The notes beneath the pieces were generated by a model, which saw nothing but the letters and a program-made list of their open reading frames with translations, did no database searches and was not told the origin of the DNA. Position numbers and translations under genes: made by a program. This document shows, in pieces, positions 8,340-17,188 of a DNA stretch of 64,000 bases. The stretch's first letter is position 1. Each line of letters opens with the position of its first letter. Source of the DNA: Erythrobacter mangrovi (GTDB taxonomy: Bacteria > Pseudomonadota > Alphaproteobacteria > Sphingomonadales > Sphingomonadaceae); the NCBI RefSeq assembly GCF_013260645.1, contig NZ_CP053921.1:1054001-1118000 (forward strand), read 5' to 3'.

Positions 8340-9371
8340 ATGCTGTTCGACCTTGCCCGTCCGGCCCTTTTCGCACTCGATCCAGAGCGCGCCCACCGCC
8401 TGACCGTACGCACCTTGGCGCTGTCCCCGCTGCGCGGCCCCGCTACCGCTGGCGCCCTGGCAACTGAGGTCGCAGGAATTGCTTTTCCTAACCCCCTCGG
8501 CATGGCCGCTGGCTTCGACAAGGACGCAGAAGTCCCCGACCAGCTGCTTGGGCTCGGCTTCGGCTTCGCCGAGGTCGGGTCGATCACTCCGCTGCCGCAG
8601 GCAGGCAATCCCAAGCCGCGGCTGTTCCGCCTGATCGAGGATCGCGGCGTCATCAACCGCATGGGCTTCAACAATGGTGGGGCCGATGTTGCGCGGCGGC
8701 GGCTCGCAGCTCGCGCCGGGCGCCCTGGCGTGGTCGGTATCAATATCGGGGCCAACAAGGACAGCGCAGATCGAATCGCCGATTATGCCACCATGACCCG
8801 GATCATGGCTCCGCTCGCCTCCTATCTCGCGGTCAACATTTCCAGCCCCAACACCCCCGGCCTGCGCGCATTGCAGGACGAAGCGGCACTCACCGGCCTG
8901 CTCGATGCCGTACTCGAGGCCCGCGGAGTGCAAGGCCCGCCCGTGTTCCTCAAGGTTGCCCCCGATCTCGAACCTGCCGACATCGATGCGATCGCCCGCA
9001 TCGCGCTCGACAAGCAACTCGGGGCGCTCATCGTATCGAACACCACCATCTCGCGCCCGGACCTGCGTTCGGACAAGCGTGACGAGGCGGGCGGGTTGTC
9101 GGGCGCGCCCTTGCGCGAGCTCGCCCAGCAACGCATCCGCGATTTCCACCAGGCAACCGGTGGGGGAATTCCCCTGGTTGGCGTGGGCGGCATCGGTTCG
9201 GCCGACGATGCCTGGGCGCGCATCCGTGCCGGAGCCAGCCTCGTGCAACTTTACAGCGCGATGGTCTTCGAAGGCCCCGCCCTGCCCAGCCGCATCCTGC
9301 GTGGGCTGGAACGGTTGATGCGCCGCGACGGCTACACCTCGATAGCCGAGGCGGTTGGAACCGAGGCCTAG
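8340..9371 (+). CDS. pyrD: Quinone-dependent dihydroorotate dehydrogenase
   Basis: This 343-residue class 2 enzyme oxidises dihydroorotate to orotate with quinone as acceptor in pyrimidine synthesis. The N-terminal amphipathic segment of class 2 enzymes is present (LFDLARPALFALDPERAH), which attaches it to the inner membrane. FMN-site motifs include FPNPLGMAAGFDKDAE, NRMGFNNGG, NISSPNTPGL (with the catalytic-serine neighbourhood) and GVGGIGSADDAW. Its stop overlaps the stop of the convergent gamma-glutamyltransferase gene in a shared CTAG. Confidence 0.96.
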   Translation: MLFDLARPALFALDPERAHRLTVRTLALSPLRGPATAGALATEVAGIAFPNPLGMAAGFDKDAEVPDQLLGLGFGFAEVGSITPLPQAGNPKPRLFRLIEDRGVINRMGFNNGGADVARRRLAARAGRPGVVGINIGANKDSADRIADYATMTRIMAPLASYLAVNISSPNTPGLRALQDEAALTGLLDAVLEARGVQGPPVFLKVAPDLEPADIDAIARIALDKQLGALIVSNTTISRPDLRSDKRDEAGGLSGAPLRELAQQRIRDFHQATGGGIPLVGVGGIGSADDAWARIRAGASLVQLYSAMVFEGPALPSRILRGLERLMRRDGYTSIAEAVGTEA

Positions 9372-11092
9372 GGCTTCCCGACCAGTACCACGCCCTCGCG
9401 ACGCGGATCGTAGCCACCGTCTACTCTGCCATCGCGGATCAGTACGCCGTGGACCCCTGAATCCTCGCCCTGTCCCGGGGCAAGGGTCACGCCTCGCGCC
9501 CGGAGCCCTCCGAGAACGGCGGTCGGGAACTTGCTGACCTCACCCATCGGCCGGTCGCCGCGGGCGACAAGATTGGGCTGCGCCAGCGCATCCTGCATGG
9601 GGAGGCCCCAATCAACCGCCGCAACCAGCGACTTAGCCACATAGGCCAGGATCGAATTGCCCCCCGCCGATCCGATCGCCCCGGCGAAATTCCCCTGGCC
9701 GTCGATCAAGACCAGCGGGGTCATCGATGATCGCGGGCGCTTGCCCGGTGCCACAGCATTGGGCGCCGCAGACCCGTTGGGCTGCAGCGGGTTGAAGGCA
9801 AAATCGGTCAGCTGGTTGTTGAGGAAGAAACCGTCGACCATCCGGCCGGTCCCGAAGATCGATTCGACCGTGGTGGTGATCGACAGCACATTGCCCTTCA
9901 CATCGCGGACGATGAAGTGCGATGTGCCTGCGGGCTCCTGCGTCAGGTCGGCCATCGCCAGCGGTGCACCAGCCGGCTTGCCAGGCGCAACCGTTGCGGC
10001 CGCAGTGTCGCCGATCAGCGCCGCGCGGCGGTCGAGATAGTCGCCATCGAGCAGGCCCGCCACGGGGACATCGACGAAATCGCCATCACCGAAATAGGCA
10101 TCACGATCAGCATACATCAGGCGGCTGGCCTCGGTGAACAGGAACCAGGCCTGCGGATCGCCGGGGCCGCGCGCCGCGATATCGGTGCGCTCCAGCAGTG
10201 CCAGCAGTTCGAGCAGCGCCGCCCCGCTCGACGGTGGAGGCGGGGCGCATACCTTGTAGCTGCGCCAGGAGTGGCAGACCGGTTCACGCTTGACCGGACG
10301 ATAAGCGGCAAGATCTTCCATCGTCATCGATCCACCGAGCGGTGCAGCCCGGGTTCGCTGGACGATTTCCGCCGCAGTGCTGCCGCGATAGAGCGCGTCA
10401 GTCCCGCTGCGCGAAAGGCGGCGCAGGAAGTCGGCATAGTCTGGATTCTTCAGCCGGTCGCCGACCTGCAGCCTGGTGCCGTCCGGGCGCGAGAAATAAG
10501 CCTGCGCATCGGGTACAGACAATTGCGGAAACGGGGCCTGCAGGAACTTGCCGAGACGTGGGCTGACGATGAAGCCCTCCTCCGCCGTGGCGATCGCAGC
10601 GGAGAACAGGCCGCCCCAGGGCAGGCTGCCGTGTTCGCTGTGAAGCAGGGCCAGCGCCGCTACCGCGCCGGGTACGCCAGTGGCGCGCCCGCTGACGACC
10701 GCTTCGCGGAAGCCCAACGGCTGTCCTGCGTTGTCGAGGAACAGCGCGCGGGTGGCCTGGGCAGGCGCGGTTTCGCGGCCATCGTAGATGGTTACCTTGC
10801 CGGTGGAAGCATCGAAATAGTTGAGGAAGGCACCACCACCCATCCCCGAAGATTGCGGCTCGACCAAGGACAGCATCGCCTGGACGGCCAGTGCGGCATC
10901 GGGGGCACTGCCGCCGCGTTCGAGCACTTCCATCCCTGCCTGCGCCGCGAGTGGATTGGCCGCAATCACGAAGGGCTCAACCCGCGTCTGAACGACCGAC
11001 GCCGGCGGGGTGCTCGCAACGGGTGGGTCCAGCGGAGCGCAGGAGACGAGGGCGAGCGAAACCAGGGCGGCGCAGAAGCGGATCGGGGTCAT
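9368..11092 (-). CDS. ggt: Gamma-glutamyltransferase, lipoprotein form
   Basis: This 574-residue enzyme of the gamma-glutamyltranspeptidase (Ntn hydrolase) family cleaves gamma-glutamyl bonds such as that of glutathione in the periplasm. The self-cleavage site and catalytic threonine are expected in the EPAGTSHFIVRD region, followed by SITTTVESIFGTGRMV and a GSAGGN-type oxyanion segment. The start at 11092 is preferred over 11101 because AAGGA lies 8 bp before it. The N-terminus then reads MTPIRFCAALVSLALVSC, a signal peptide with a lipobox, so the protein is probably lipid-anchored. Confidence 0.93.
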   Translation of the reverse strand: MTPIRFCAALVSLALVSCAPLDPPVASTPPASVVQTRVEPFVIAANPLAAQAGMEVLERGGSAPDAALAVQAMLSLVEPQSSGMGGGAFLNYFDASTGKVTIYDGRETAPAQATRALFLDNAGQPLGFREAVVSGRATGVPGAVAALALLHSEHGSLPWGGLFSAAIATAEEGFIVSPRLGKFLQAPFPQLSVPDAQAYFSRPDGTRLQVGDRLKNPDYADFLRRLSRSGTDALYRGSTAAEIVQRTRAAPLGGSMTMEDLAAYRPVKREPVCHSWRSYKVCAPPPPSSGAALLELLALLERTDIAARGPGDPQAWFLFTEASRLMYADRDAYFGDGDFVDVPVAGLLDGDYLDRRAALIGDTAAATVAPGKPAGAPLAMADLTQEPAGTSHFIVRDVKGNVLSITTTVESIFGTGRMVDGFFLNNQLTDFAFNPLQPNGSAAPNAVAPGKRPRSSMTPLVLIDGQGNFAGAIGSAGGNSILAYVAKSLVAAVDWGLPMQDALAQPNLVARGDRPMGEVSKFPTAVLGGLRARGVTLAPGQGEDSGVHGVLIRDGRVDGGYDPRREGVVLVGKP

Positions 11093-11234
11093 GGGCGCCA
11101 TCCTTAGGCAGCCCCCCGGTCGCTGGCAACGCCGTGCGGCCGGGTCACCAAGGTGCTTGCCGCTGCGGCGCAGGCGACCTAAGCCTCGCGACAAGATCTG
11201 AATACAGAACACAAATCGCGTTGAGGAGCCTGCC

Positions 11235-13037
11235 GTGCTGACCGATATCGACTCGGCCAACAATCTCGTCGAACTGTTCCTGAAGCGGGCCGATGCCCGA
11301 CACGACCAACCGTTTCTCGGGGCGCGCATCGGCGGGCAGTGGGAAACCATCAGTTGGGGCGAAGCCGTTGCCCGAGTTTGTCTGCTGGCGGAAAGCCTGC
11401 GTGGGCTGGGCCTCAAGGACGGCGACCGTGTGTGCCTCGTTTCGGAGAACCGTCCTGAATGGTGCCTGGCCGACCTGGCAATCATGGCGGCCGGCTGCAT
11501 CACGGTGCCCGCCTACGTCACCAATACCGAGCGCGACCACGTCCACATCCTCGACAATTCGGGGGCACGGGCAGTGATCGTGGCGAATGAGAAGCTGTTG
11601 AAGCCGCTCCATGGCGCGCTGCAAGCCTCGGGAGTCGCCGAGCACGTCATCGGCATCGACAATCTCAACCGGCATCAGTCCGGCAGCTTCGAGTTTCACG
11701 ACTGGGCGACGATGCTGCAAGGGGATGTCGCGGCGGCACGGGCTGCGGTCGAAGCCCGCATGGCGGAGATCAAGCGCGAAGACACTGCCTGCATCATCTA
11801 CACCAGCGGCACCGGCGGGGCCCCGCGAGGCGTGCTGCAGCATCACGGCGCAATCCTGTGCAACGTGGCGGGCGCAGCCGATATCCTGATCGAGGATTTT
11901 GGCATTGCCGATGACGAGCGCTTCCTCTCCTTCCTGCCGCTGAGCCACGCCTATGAACACACCGGCGGGCAGTTCCTGCCGATCGCGGTCGGGGCGCAGA
12001 TCTACTACGCCGAAGGGCTGGAGAAGCTCGCCAGCAACATCGAAGAAACCCGCCCGACGATCATGGTCGTGGTGCCGCGCCTGTTCGAAGTGCTGCGGGC
12101 CCGGATCATGAAGCAGATCGAGAAGCAGGGCGGCCTTGCCGAAAAGCTGATGAACACCGCGCTCGATGTGGGCGAGCGCAAGGCTGCAGGCGCCCGCAAG
12201 TTCGGCGACGGCGCCAAAGATCTCGTGGTCGGTCGGTTGCTCAAGCCCAAGATCCGCCAACGCTTCGGCGGACGCATCAAGGCGATGGTTTCGGGCGGCG
12301 CACCGCTCAACCCCGATGTCGGCGTGTTCTTCCAGTCGATGGGGCTGACCATGCTGCAGGGATATGGCCAGACAGAGGCGGGGCCGGTGATCAGCTGCAA
12401 CCGCCCCAAGGCCGGACTCAAGATGGACACGGTCGGTCCGCCAATGCGCGGGGTCGAGATCAAGATCGCCGAGGACGGCGAGATCCTCTGTCGCGGCGAG
12501 CTGGTGATGCATGGCTATTGGCGCAACGAGCCCGAAACCGCGCGGACGATTGTCGATGGCTGGCTTCACACGGGTGACATCGGCCATCTCGATGACAAGG
12601 GCCGGATCGTGATCACCGACCGCAAGAAGGACATGATCGTCAACGACAAGGGCGACAATGTCGCGCCGCAGAAGCTCGAAGGCATGCTGACGCTGCAACC
12701 AGAGATCGCGCAGGCAATGGTCGCGGGTGACAAGCGGCCCTACATCGTCGGGCTACTGGTCCCCGATGCCGAATGGGCGCTCGAATGGGCCAAGGCACAG
12801 GGCAAGAAATTCGACCTCAAGACATTGCAGGACGATCCCGAGTTCCGCGCCGCGGTGCGTACGGCGGTCGACCGAGTGAACAAGGACCTGTCGGTAGTAG
12901 AGAAGATCCGCCAGTTCGCCTTCGCCGACGAGGCCTTCACCATCGACAATGAAGAGCTAACCCCGAAGCAATCGATCCGCCGCCACAAGATCAAAGAACG
13001 CTACACGGATCGGATTGATGGGCTGTACAAGAGCTAG
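11235..13037 (+). CDS. Long-chain acyl-CoA synthetase (AMP-forming)
   Basis: This 600-residue ANL-superfamily enzyme activates a fatty acid through an acyl-AMP to acyl-CoA. The P-loop motif is YTSGTGGAPRGV (usual form YTSGTTG-PKGV). Further motifs are the GYGQTEAGPVISCN motif, GWLHTGDIGHLDDKGRI, and the C-terminal lysine region KDMIVNDKGDNVAPQKLE. Length and sequence fit FadD15-type bacterial synthetases. Translation starts at a GTG, with GAGGAG about 6 bp before it. The exact chain length of the substrate cannot be judged. Confidence 0.92.
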   Translation: MLTDIDSANNLVELFLKRADARHDQPFLGARIGGQWETISWGEAVARVCLLAESLRGLGLKDGDRVCLVSENRPEWCLADLAIMAAGCITVPAYVTNTERDHVHILDNSGARAVIVANEKLLKPLHGALQASGVAEHVIGIDNLNRHQSGSFEFHDWATMLQGDVAAARAAVEARMAEIKREDTACIIYTSGTGGAPRGVLQHHGAILCNVAGAADILIEDFGIADDERFLSFLPLSHAYEHTGGQFLPIAVGAQIYYAEGLEKLASNIEETRPTIMVVVPRLFEVLRARIMKQIEKQGGLAEKLMNTALDVGERKAAGARKFGDGAKDLVVGRLLKPKIRQRFGGRIKAMVSGGAPLNPDVGVFFQSMGLTMLQGYGQTEAGPVISCNRPKAGLKMDTVGPPMRGVEIKIAEDGEILCRGELVMHGYWRNEPETARTIVDGWLHTGDIGHLDDKGRIVITDRKKDMIVNDKGDNVAPQKLEGMLTLQPEIAQAMVAGDKRPYIVGLLVPDAEWALEWAKAQGKKFDLKTLQDDPEFRAAVRTAVDRVNKDLSVVEKIRQFAFADEAFTIDNEELTPKQSIRRHKIKERYTDRIDGLYKS

Positions 13038-13120
13038 TACTCGCATCAGTTTGGCGTTGTAGTTTCCCAACAATCCCATAACCTGCCGACTGCTTGAAAA
13101 ATTCGTCCAAGGGGTCCGCA

Positions 13121-15064
13121 ATGTTTCGAATACGTGCTGCCGGGATGGCGGCCGCTGTTGCGCTTGCCGCATTTACTCAGCCACTGATCGCCACCCCGCC
13201 TATCGAAGCCTATGGCGAACTGCCCGTAATAGAACAGATGGCCCTATCACCCCAGGGCGGACTCTTTGCGGCGATTACGACCCTCAACGGGCAGCGGGTG
13301 GTCGCGGTATTCGACACGAGACTCACCCTGATCAAGCGGGTAACGATAGGCGACGTAAAGGTGCGCAGCGTCGAGTTTGCAACCGAGGACCTGCTGCTTC
13401 TGCGACACAGCATGACCCAGGAACTCGATGCCGGCTTCGCACAGGACAAGGTCGAACTGGTGCAGTCGCTGGTCATTCCGCTCAGTGCCACCGAACCTGC
13501 AGTAATCTTCAAAGATCGCGCCGACGTCCTCAATGCCACTTTCGGTTACTACGGCACCCGCATAGTCGACGGTCAGCCCAAAGCTTACTTCGGCGGCATA
13601 AAGCTCAAGAGCGGTAGCTTCGACGGAGGCTATTATTTCGATCATGGGCGCCCTGGCCTCTATGAGGTCGATCTTCGGACCAATCGTAGCAAATTGGTCG
13701 ATAGTCCTGCGCCTGAAGGGTTCTATCGCAGGTGGATCGTCGGACCCGACGGTAGTGTTTTAGCCCTGATCGATGTGCGGGACGCGAACGGCGAATGGGT
13801 CGTCAGGAATGGGGCCGACACAATCATTGCCCGGGGCGAAAGCCACAATGGTGCTGCAGGCCTTGTCGCTACGGGGCCAGGCGGAAGAACCGTCATCTAC
13901 AGGGTGCAGGGTGAAGCAGACGAGGCTCCGCGTTGGATCGAAATCGCGCTCGACGGATCGGGTAGCGAAAGCGAGTTTCTTCCAGGGGTCGGTATCGAAC
14001 GGCTCTACAAGGACAGCCTGACCGGTCAGCTGATCGGTTATCGCCCCTTGGGAGAGGATCCGCATTTCTTCCAATCTACTTCGACCAGCCGCGCGCGGGC
14101 AGTTCGCAAGGCCTTTGCGGGGCTCAATCCCTCGATGTTGGATTGGACTTCTGGGCTGGGACGGGTGCTCGTTAACACCCACGGCAATGAGGACAGCGGC
14201 AGCTTCTTCATCGTCGACCTTGCTGCAATGCGCGCTGATTCCGTGGGGCTTGAGCGACCGCAGATCGAACCGGGCGACGTCGGGCCGATCTCGACAGTTA
14301 CCTACCAGGCAAGCGATGGATTGGAGATCGAGGGTATCCTGACCCTCCCGCCCGGACGCGAGGCCAGACAGCTGCCGCTGGTGGTATTGCCACATGGCGG
14401 CCCCCACGCTCGGGATATCGCAGGCTTCGATTGGTGGGCACAGGCCTTTGCTTCACGCGGTTATGCCGTGTTCCAGCCCAATTTTCGCGGCTCGACCGGC
14501 CGCGGAGTCGATTTTGAGCGCGCCGGCTACGGTGAATGGGGCAAGAAGATGCAGACCGATATTTCCGACGGCGTGGCCAAGTTGGCAGCCGACGGGACGA
14601 TCGATCCCACCCGCGCCTGCATTGTGGGCGCCAGCTACGGCGGATATGCGGCACTAGCAGGTGTAACGCTGCAGAACGGCCTTTATCGCTGTGCAGTTTC
14701 AGTTGCGGGAGTGGCCGATCTCAGTCTCATGTCGCGTATCGAGAGGCGTGAATCTGGTGACAGCCGGATCTTCACGCGCTCGCTGGAGGAGGAGCTGGGT
14801 CCGAAATCTGGCCTGCGGGCGGTTTCGCCCCGCTTTAATGCCGCGCAGGCCGACGCGCCGGTTTTGCTCATTCACGGCCGCGACGACACAGTCGTGCCGT
14901 ACCTTCAAAGCGAGAAAATGGCCGACGCCCTGAAGGATGCCGGCAAGCCCTATGAACTGCTTGAGTTGAAGGGCGAAGACCACTGGCTCTCGCTCGGATC
15001 AACCCGCCTGCAGATGCTGAAGGCAGCAGTCAGTTTCGTCGAGAAGCACAATCCGCCGGACTAG
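13121..15064 (+). CDS. Secreted S9-family peptidase (prolyl oligopeptidase type)
   Basis: The protein is 647 residues from the ATG at 13121, which has AAGGGG about 7 bp upstream. A frame beginning with TTG at 13094 is less likely. A signal peptide (MFRIRAAGMAAAVALAAFTQ) sends it out of the cytoplasm. The N-terminal two thirds resemble a degenerate beta-propeller. The C-terminal alpha/beta-hydrolase domain has the nucleophile S505 in GASYGGYAAL, the acid in LIHGRDDTVVPY and the histidine in GEDHWLSL. Substrates are probably peptides with small or hydrophobic residues. A second S9 enzyme is at 28285-30408. Confidence 0.92.
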   Translation: MFRIRAAGMAAAVALAAFTQPLIATPPIEAYGELPVIEQMALSPQGGLFAAITTLNGQRVVAVFDTRLTLIKRVTIGDVKVRSVEFATEDLLLLRHSMTQELDAGFAQDKVELVQSLVIPLSATEPAVIFKDRADVLNATFGYYGTRIVDGQPKAYFGGIKLKSGSFDGGYYFDHGRPGLYEVDLRTNRSKLVDSPAPEGFYRRWIVGPDGSVLALIDVRDANGEWVVRNGADTIIARGESHNGAAGLVATGPGGRTVIYRVQGEADEAPRWIEIALDGSGSESEFLPGVGIERLYKDSLTGQLIGYRPLGEDPHFFQSTSTSRARAVRKAFAGLNPSMLDWTSGLGRVLVNTHGNEDSGSFFIVDLAAMRADSVGLERPQIEPGDVGPISTVTYQASDGLEIEGILTLPPGREARQLPLVVLPHGGPHARDIAGFDWWAQAFASRGYAVFQPNFRGSTGRGVDFERAGYGEWGKKMQTDISDGVAKLAADGTIDPTRACIVGASYGGYAALAGVTLQNGLYRCAVSVAGVADLSLMSRIERRESGDSRIFTRSLEEELGPKSGLRAVSPRFNAAQADAPVLLIHGRDDTVVPYLQSEKMADALKDAGKPYELLELKGEDHWLSLGSTRLQMLKAAVSFVEKHNPPD

Positions 15065-15066
15065 GG

Positions 15067-15594
15067 TCAGGCCGCTTCGCTCTCGATGAATTCTGGGTAG
15101 AAGCTCGGCGCGCGGTCGGACCAGCCTGGGGCGGTCGCGGCGGCTTCGCTCAGCGACTGGAGCAGCATCTTGCGGCGCTCCGGACGGATCTGCGGCAGGG
15201 CCGCCGCGGCGCAGAAGGCACTCGGCAGCCACGGGCGGACGTCGGCGGAGAGCAAACGCTCATAGAGGAAACGAAAGGCCGAGAAGCTCTCGATCCGTTC
15301 CTGCGCGAGATCGAAGGCAGCAACGCGGGTCAGTTTGCCGACAAAGCCCTCGATCGCATCGAAACCCGAGGTCTGCGGAACCGAATGGCGCAGCGCCTTC
15401 AGTTCCTGGTAGGCGACATACTGGCTGCGGATTGCGGCGTTCTCTCCCGCGCTACGGCCCCAGATGCGGAAGGCGTCGCAACGGCTGAGCCCGATATCGA
15501 GGCTGCGCCGGATATAGCGCTGCTCGGCTGCGGTGAACCCGGCGAATTCGCGCATCTCTGCGATGGTCAGCGTAGCGGTATTCGTAACGGCCAT
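15067..15594 (-). CDS. Hypothetical protein
   Basis: This 175-residue soluble protein is of unrecognised family. It is mostly helical with no signal peptide, no membrane segment and no metal or nucleotide motif that I can see. The N-terminal part (EMREFAGFTAAEQRYIRRSL) and a long aromatic and basic middle suggest a globular fold. It ends 2 bp from the convergent S9 peptidase gene. The ATG at 15594 has a G-rich stretch about 8 bp upstream. Function unknown. Confidence 0.72.
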   Translation of the reverse strand: MAVTNTATLTIAEMREFAGFTAAEQRYIRRSLDIGLSRCDAFRIWGRSAGENAAIRSQYVAYQELKALRHSVPQTSGFDAIEGFVGKLTRVAAFDLAQERIESFSAFRFLYERLLSADVRPWLPSAFCAAAALPQIRPERRKMLLQSLSEAAATAPGWSDRAPSFYPEFIESEAA

Positions 15595-15662
15595 GATCGG
15601 TGCCCCCGTTGTACAGGGCGAATCTCACCGAAGATGGTTAATAAGTCGTAAGCGAGCGAAGG

Positions 15663-16631
15663 TCAGATCAAACCGGCCAGTGGGCTCGACGGGTCGGCGT
15701 ACTTGCGCGTGGCCATGCGGCCGGCGAGATAGGCATCGCGCCCGGCCTCTACCGCCAGCTTCATCGCGCGGGCCATGCGCAGCGGATCCTTGGCTTCGGC
15801 AATCGCTGTGTTCATCAGCACACCGTCACAGCCCAGCTCCATCGCCACTGCCGCGTCGGAGGCCGTACCGACTCCCGCATCGACCAGTACGGGCACCTTG
15901 GCTCCCTCCACGATCAGGCGGATGGTCACGCGGTTCTGGATGCCCAGACCCGATCCGATCGGCGCACCGAGCGGCATGACCGCAACCGCACCGGCATCTT
16001 CGAGCTGCTTTGCCGCGATTGGATCGTCGACACAGTAGACCATGGGCAGGAAACCTTCCTGGGCCAGGATCTCGGTCGCCTTCAGCGTCTCGCGCATATC
16101 GGGATAGAGCGTGCGCGCTTCGCCCAGCACCTCGAGCTTGACCAGATCCCAGCCGCCCGCCTCGCGCGCAAGGCGCAGCGTGCGAATGGCTTCGTCGGCG
16201 GTAAAACAGCCGGCGGTGTTCGGGAGGTATGTGACCTTCTTGGGATCGATAAAATCGGTCAACATCGGTGCCTTGGGATCGCTGACATTGACCCGGCGCA
16301 CCGCCACCGTGACGATTTCAGCGCCCGACGCTTCCAGCGCGGCAGCGTTCTGCGCGAAATCCTTGTACTTCCCAGTGCCGACGATGAGGCGGCTGCGGAA
16401 TGTTCGCCCGGCAACGGTCCAGGTGTCATCCTGGCCGCCGCCGACGAAATGGACGATCTCCAGCACGTCGCCCTCGGCCAGCTTGTGGCTCGCCAGCTCG
16501 CTCCGCGGTGCGATGGTGCCATTGCGCTCGACCGCGACCTTGGTGGGATCGAGTTCGAGCTCGCGCACGAGGTCGGCGATGGTGGTGGCAGCGGTGCGGC
16601 GCAGTTCGCCATTGACGGTAAGGGCAATCAT
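15663..16631 (-). CDS. thiSG: Bifunctional ThiS-ThiG fusion (sulfur carrier plus thiazole synthase)
   Basis: In this 322-residue fusion, residues 1-66 are a ThiS ubiquitin-like sulfur carrier ([20 protein letters not shown] ... EIVHFVGGG). Residues 70-322 are ThiG, which forms the thiazole phosphate of thiamine. ThiG landmarks are [11 protein letters not shown], the Schiff-base lysine region [25 protein letters not shown] and the [20 protein letters not shown] phosphate-binding loop. In free ThiS the diglycine must be C-terminal to accept sulfur, but here it is followed by QDDTW and the ThiG domain. No thiE or thiO is adjacent. Confidence 0.92.
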   Translation of the reverse strand: MIALTVNGELRRTAATTIADLVRELELDPTKVAVERNGTIAPRSELASHKLAEGDVLEIVHFVGGGQDDTWTVAGRTFRSRLIVGTGKYKDFAQNAAALEASGAEIVTVAVRRVNVSDPKAPMLTDFIDPKKVTYLPNTAGCFTADEAIRTLRLAREAGGWDLVKLEVLGEARTLYPDMRETLKATEILAQEGFLPMVYCVDDPIAAKQLEDAGAVAVMPLGAPIGSGLGIQNRVTIRLIVEGAKVPVLVDAGVGTASDAAVAMELGCDGVLMNTAIAEAKDPLRMARAMKLAVEAGRDAYLAGRMATRKYADPSSPLAGLI

Positions 16632-16641
16632 GCGGCCCGAC

Positions 16642-17046
16642 TTAGTCGCCGCAGCGCTCCTTGCAAGTCGCGGAATGCGTGTGGCGCAGGTTGAGGACGT
16701 GTCCGAGCGACACCAGTGCTACGCCGATGATGGTCAGCACCGCTTCCTTATACCCATGCGGGACCGCGAGCGCGCCACCCATGAAGGTCAGCCCGGTCAT
16801 CGCCACGACAAAGGGCGCGGCAACCCGATGGCGCAGTGCACCCCAGCCGATCGCGACGGCCGCGATCAAGGTGGCGATCACCAGGCCCACGCGGTGGATG
16901 TCGGGCGAAAGGAAGAACTCGCCCCCGATACCCAGGCCGGAAACCAGCACGATCGAGAGCAGGCAATGCATGGCGCAAGCGCCCGAGAGGAAAATCCCGG
17001 CGCGGTCGAGCCTGCGGCGAATCGGAGAGATGGCACGTACAACCAT
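16642..17046 (-). CDS. MerC-domain membrane protein
   Basis: This 134-residue protein has four predicted membrane helices and the MerC signature [14 protein letters not shown] with its paired cysteines in the first helix. MerC proteins move Hg(II) or related soft metals across the inner membrane, and chromosomal members may handle zinc or other metals. The ATG at 17046 was preferred to an upstream TTG at 17085. The C-terminal tail is His/Cys rich ([15 protein letters not shown]). A 21-bp inverted repeat lies just upstream, see 17060-17080. It faces the divergent heme A synthase gene. Confidence 0.85.
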   Translation of the reverse strand: MVVRAISPIRRRLDRAGIFLSGACAMHCLLSIVLVSGLGIGGEFFLSPDIHRVGLVIATLIAAVAIGWGALRHRVAAPFVVAMTGLTFMGGALAVPHGYKEAVLTIIGVALVSLGHVLNLRHTHSATCKERCGD

Positions 17047-17059
17047 TGCGAAACGCGAC

Positions 17060-17080
17060 TTATGTGACGATGTAACATAA
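17060..17080 (-). promoter_or_regulatory. Zur/Fur-like inverted repeat upstream of the MerC gene
   Basis: TTATGT and ACATAA arms flank a 9-bp centre that itself contains TACAT/TCACA. The arrangement resembles the A/T-rich palindromes recognised by Zur and Fur-family repressors. It ends 13 bp before the MerC ATG and lies between MerC and ctaA. Assignment to Zur is by resemblance and by the metal-related neighbour only. Confidence 0.4.
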
Positions 17081-17188
17081 TTCAAGGGCGAGAGGGGCTA
17101 CACAGGTGCGAATTGTCGCGGAGCGATACCGCTTTGCAGCAGCGGATTGCGCTTGCGTAACGATGCTGGCGGTCGCACATCGGCGCCG

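Noticed and set aside
11145..12698. 517-codon open frame opposite the acyl-CoA synthetase gene
   Set aside because: Antisense artefact of codon bias. The plus-strand gene has clear catalytic motifs along the whole length.
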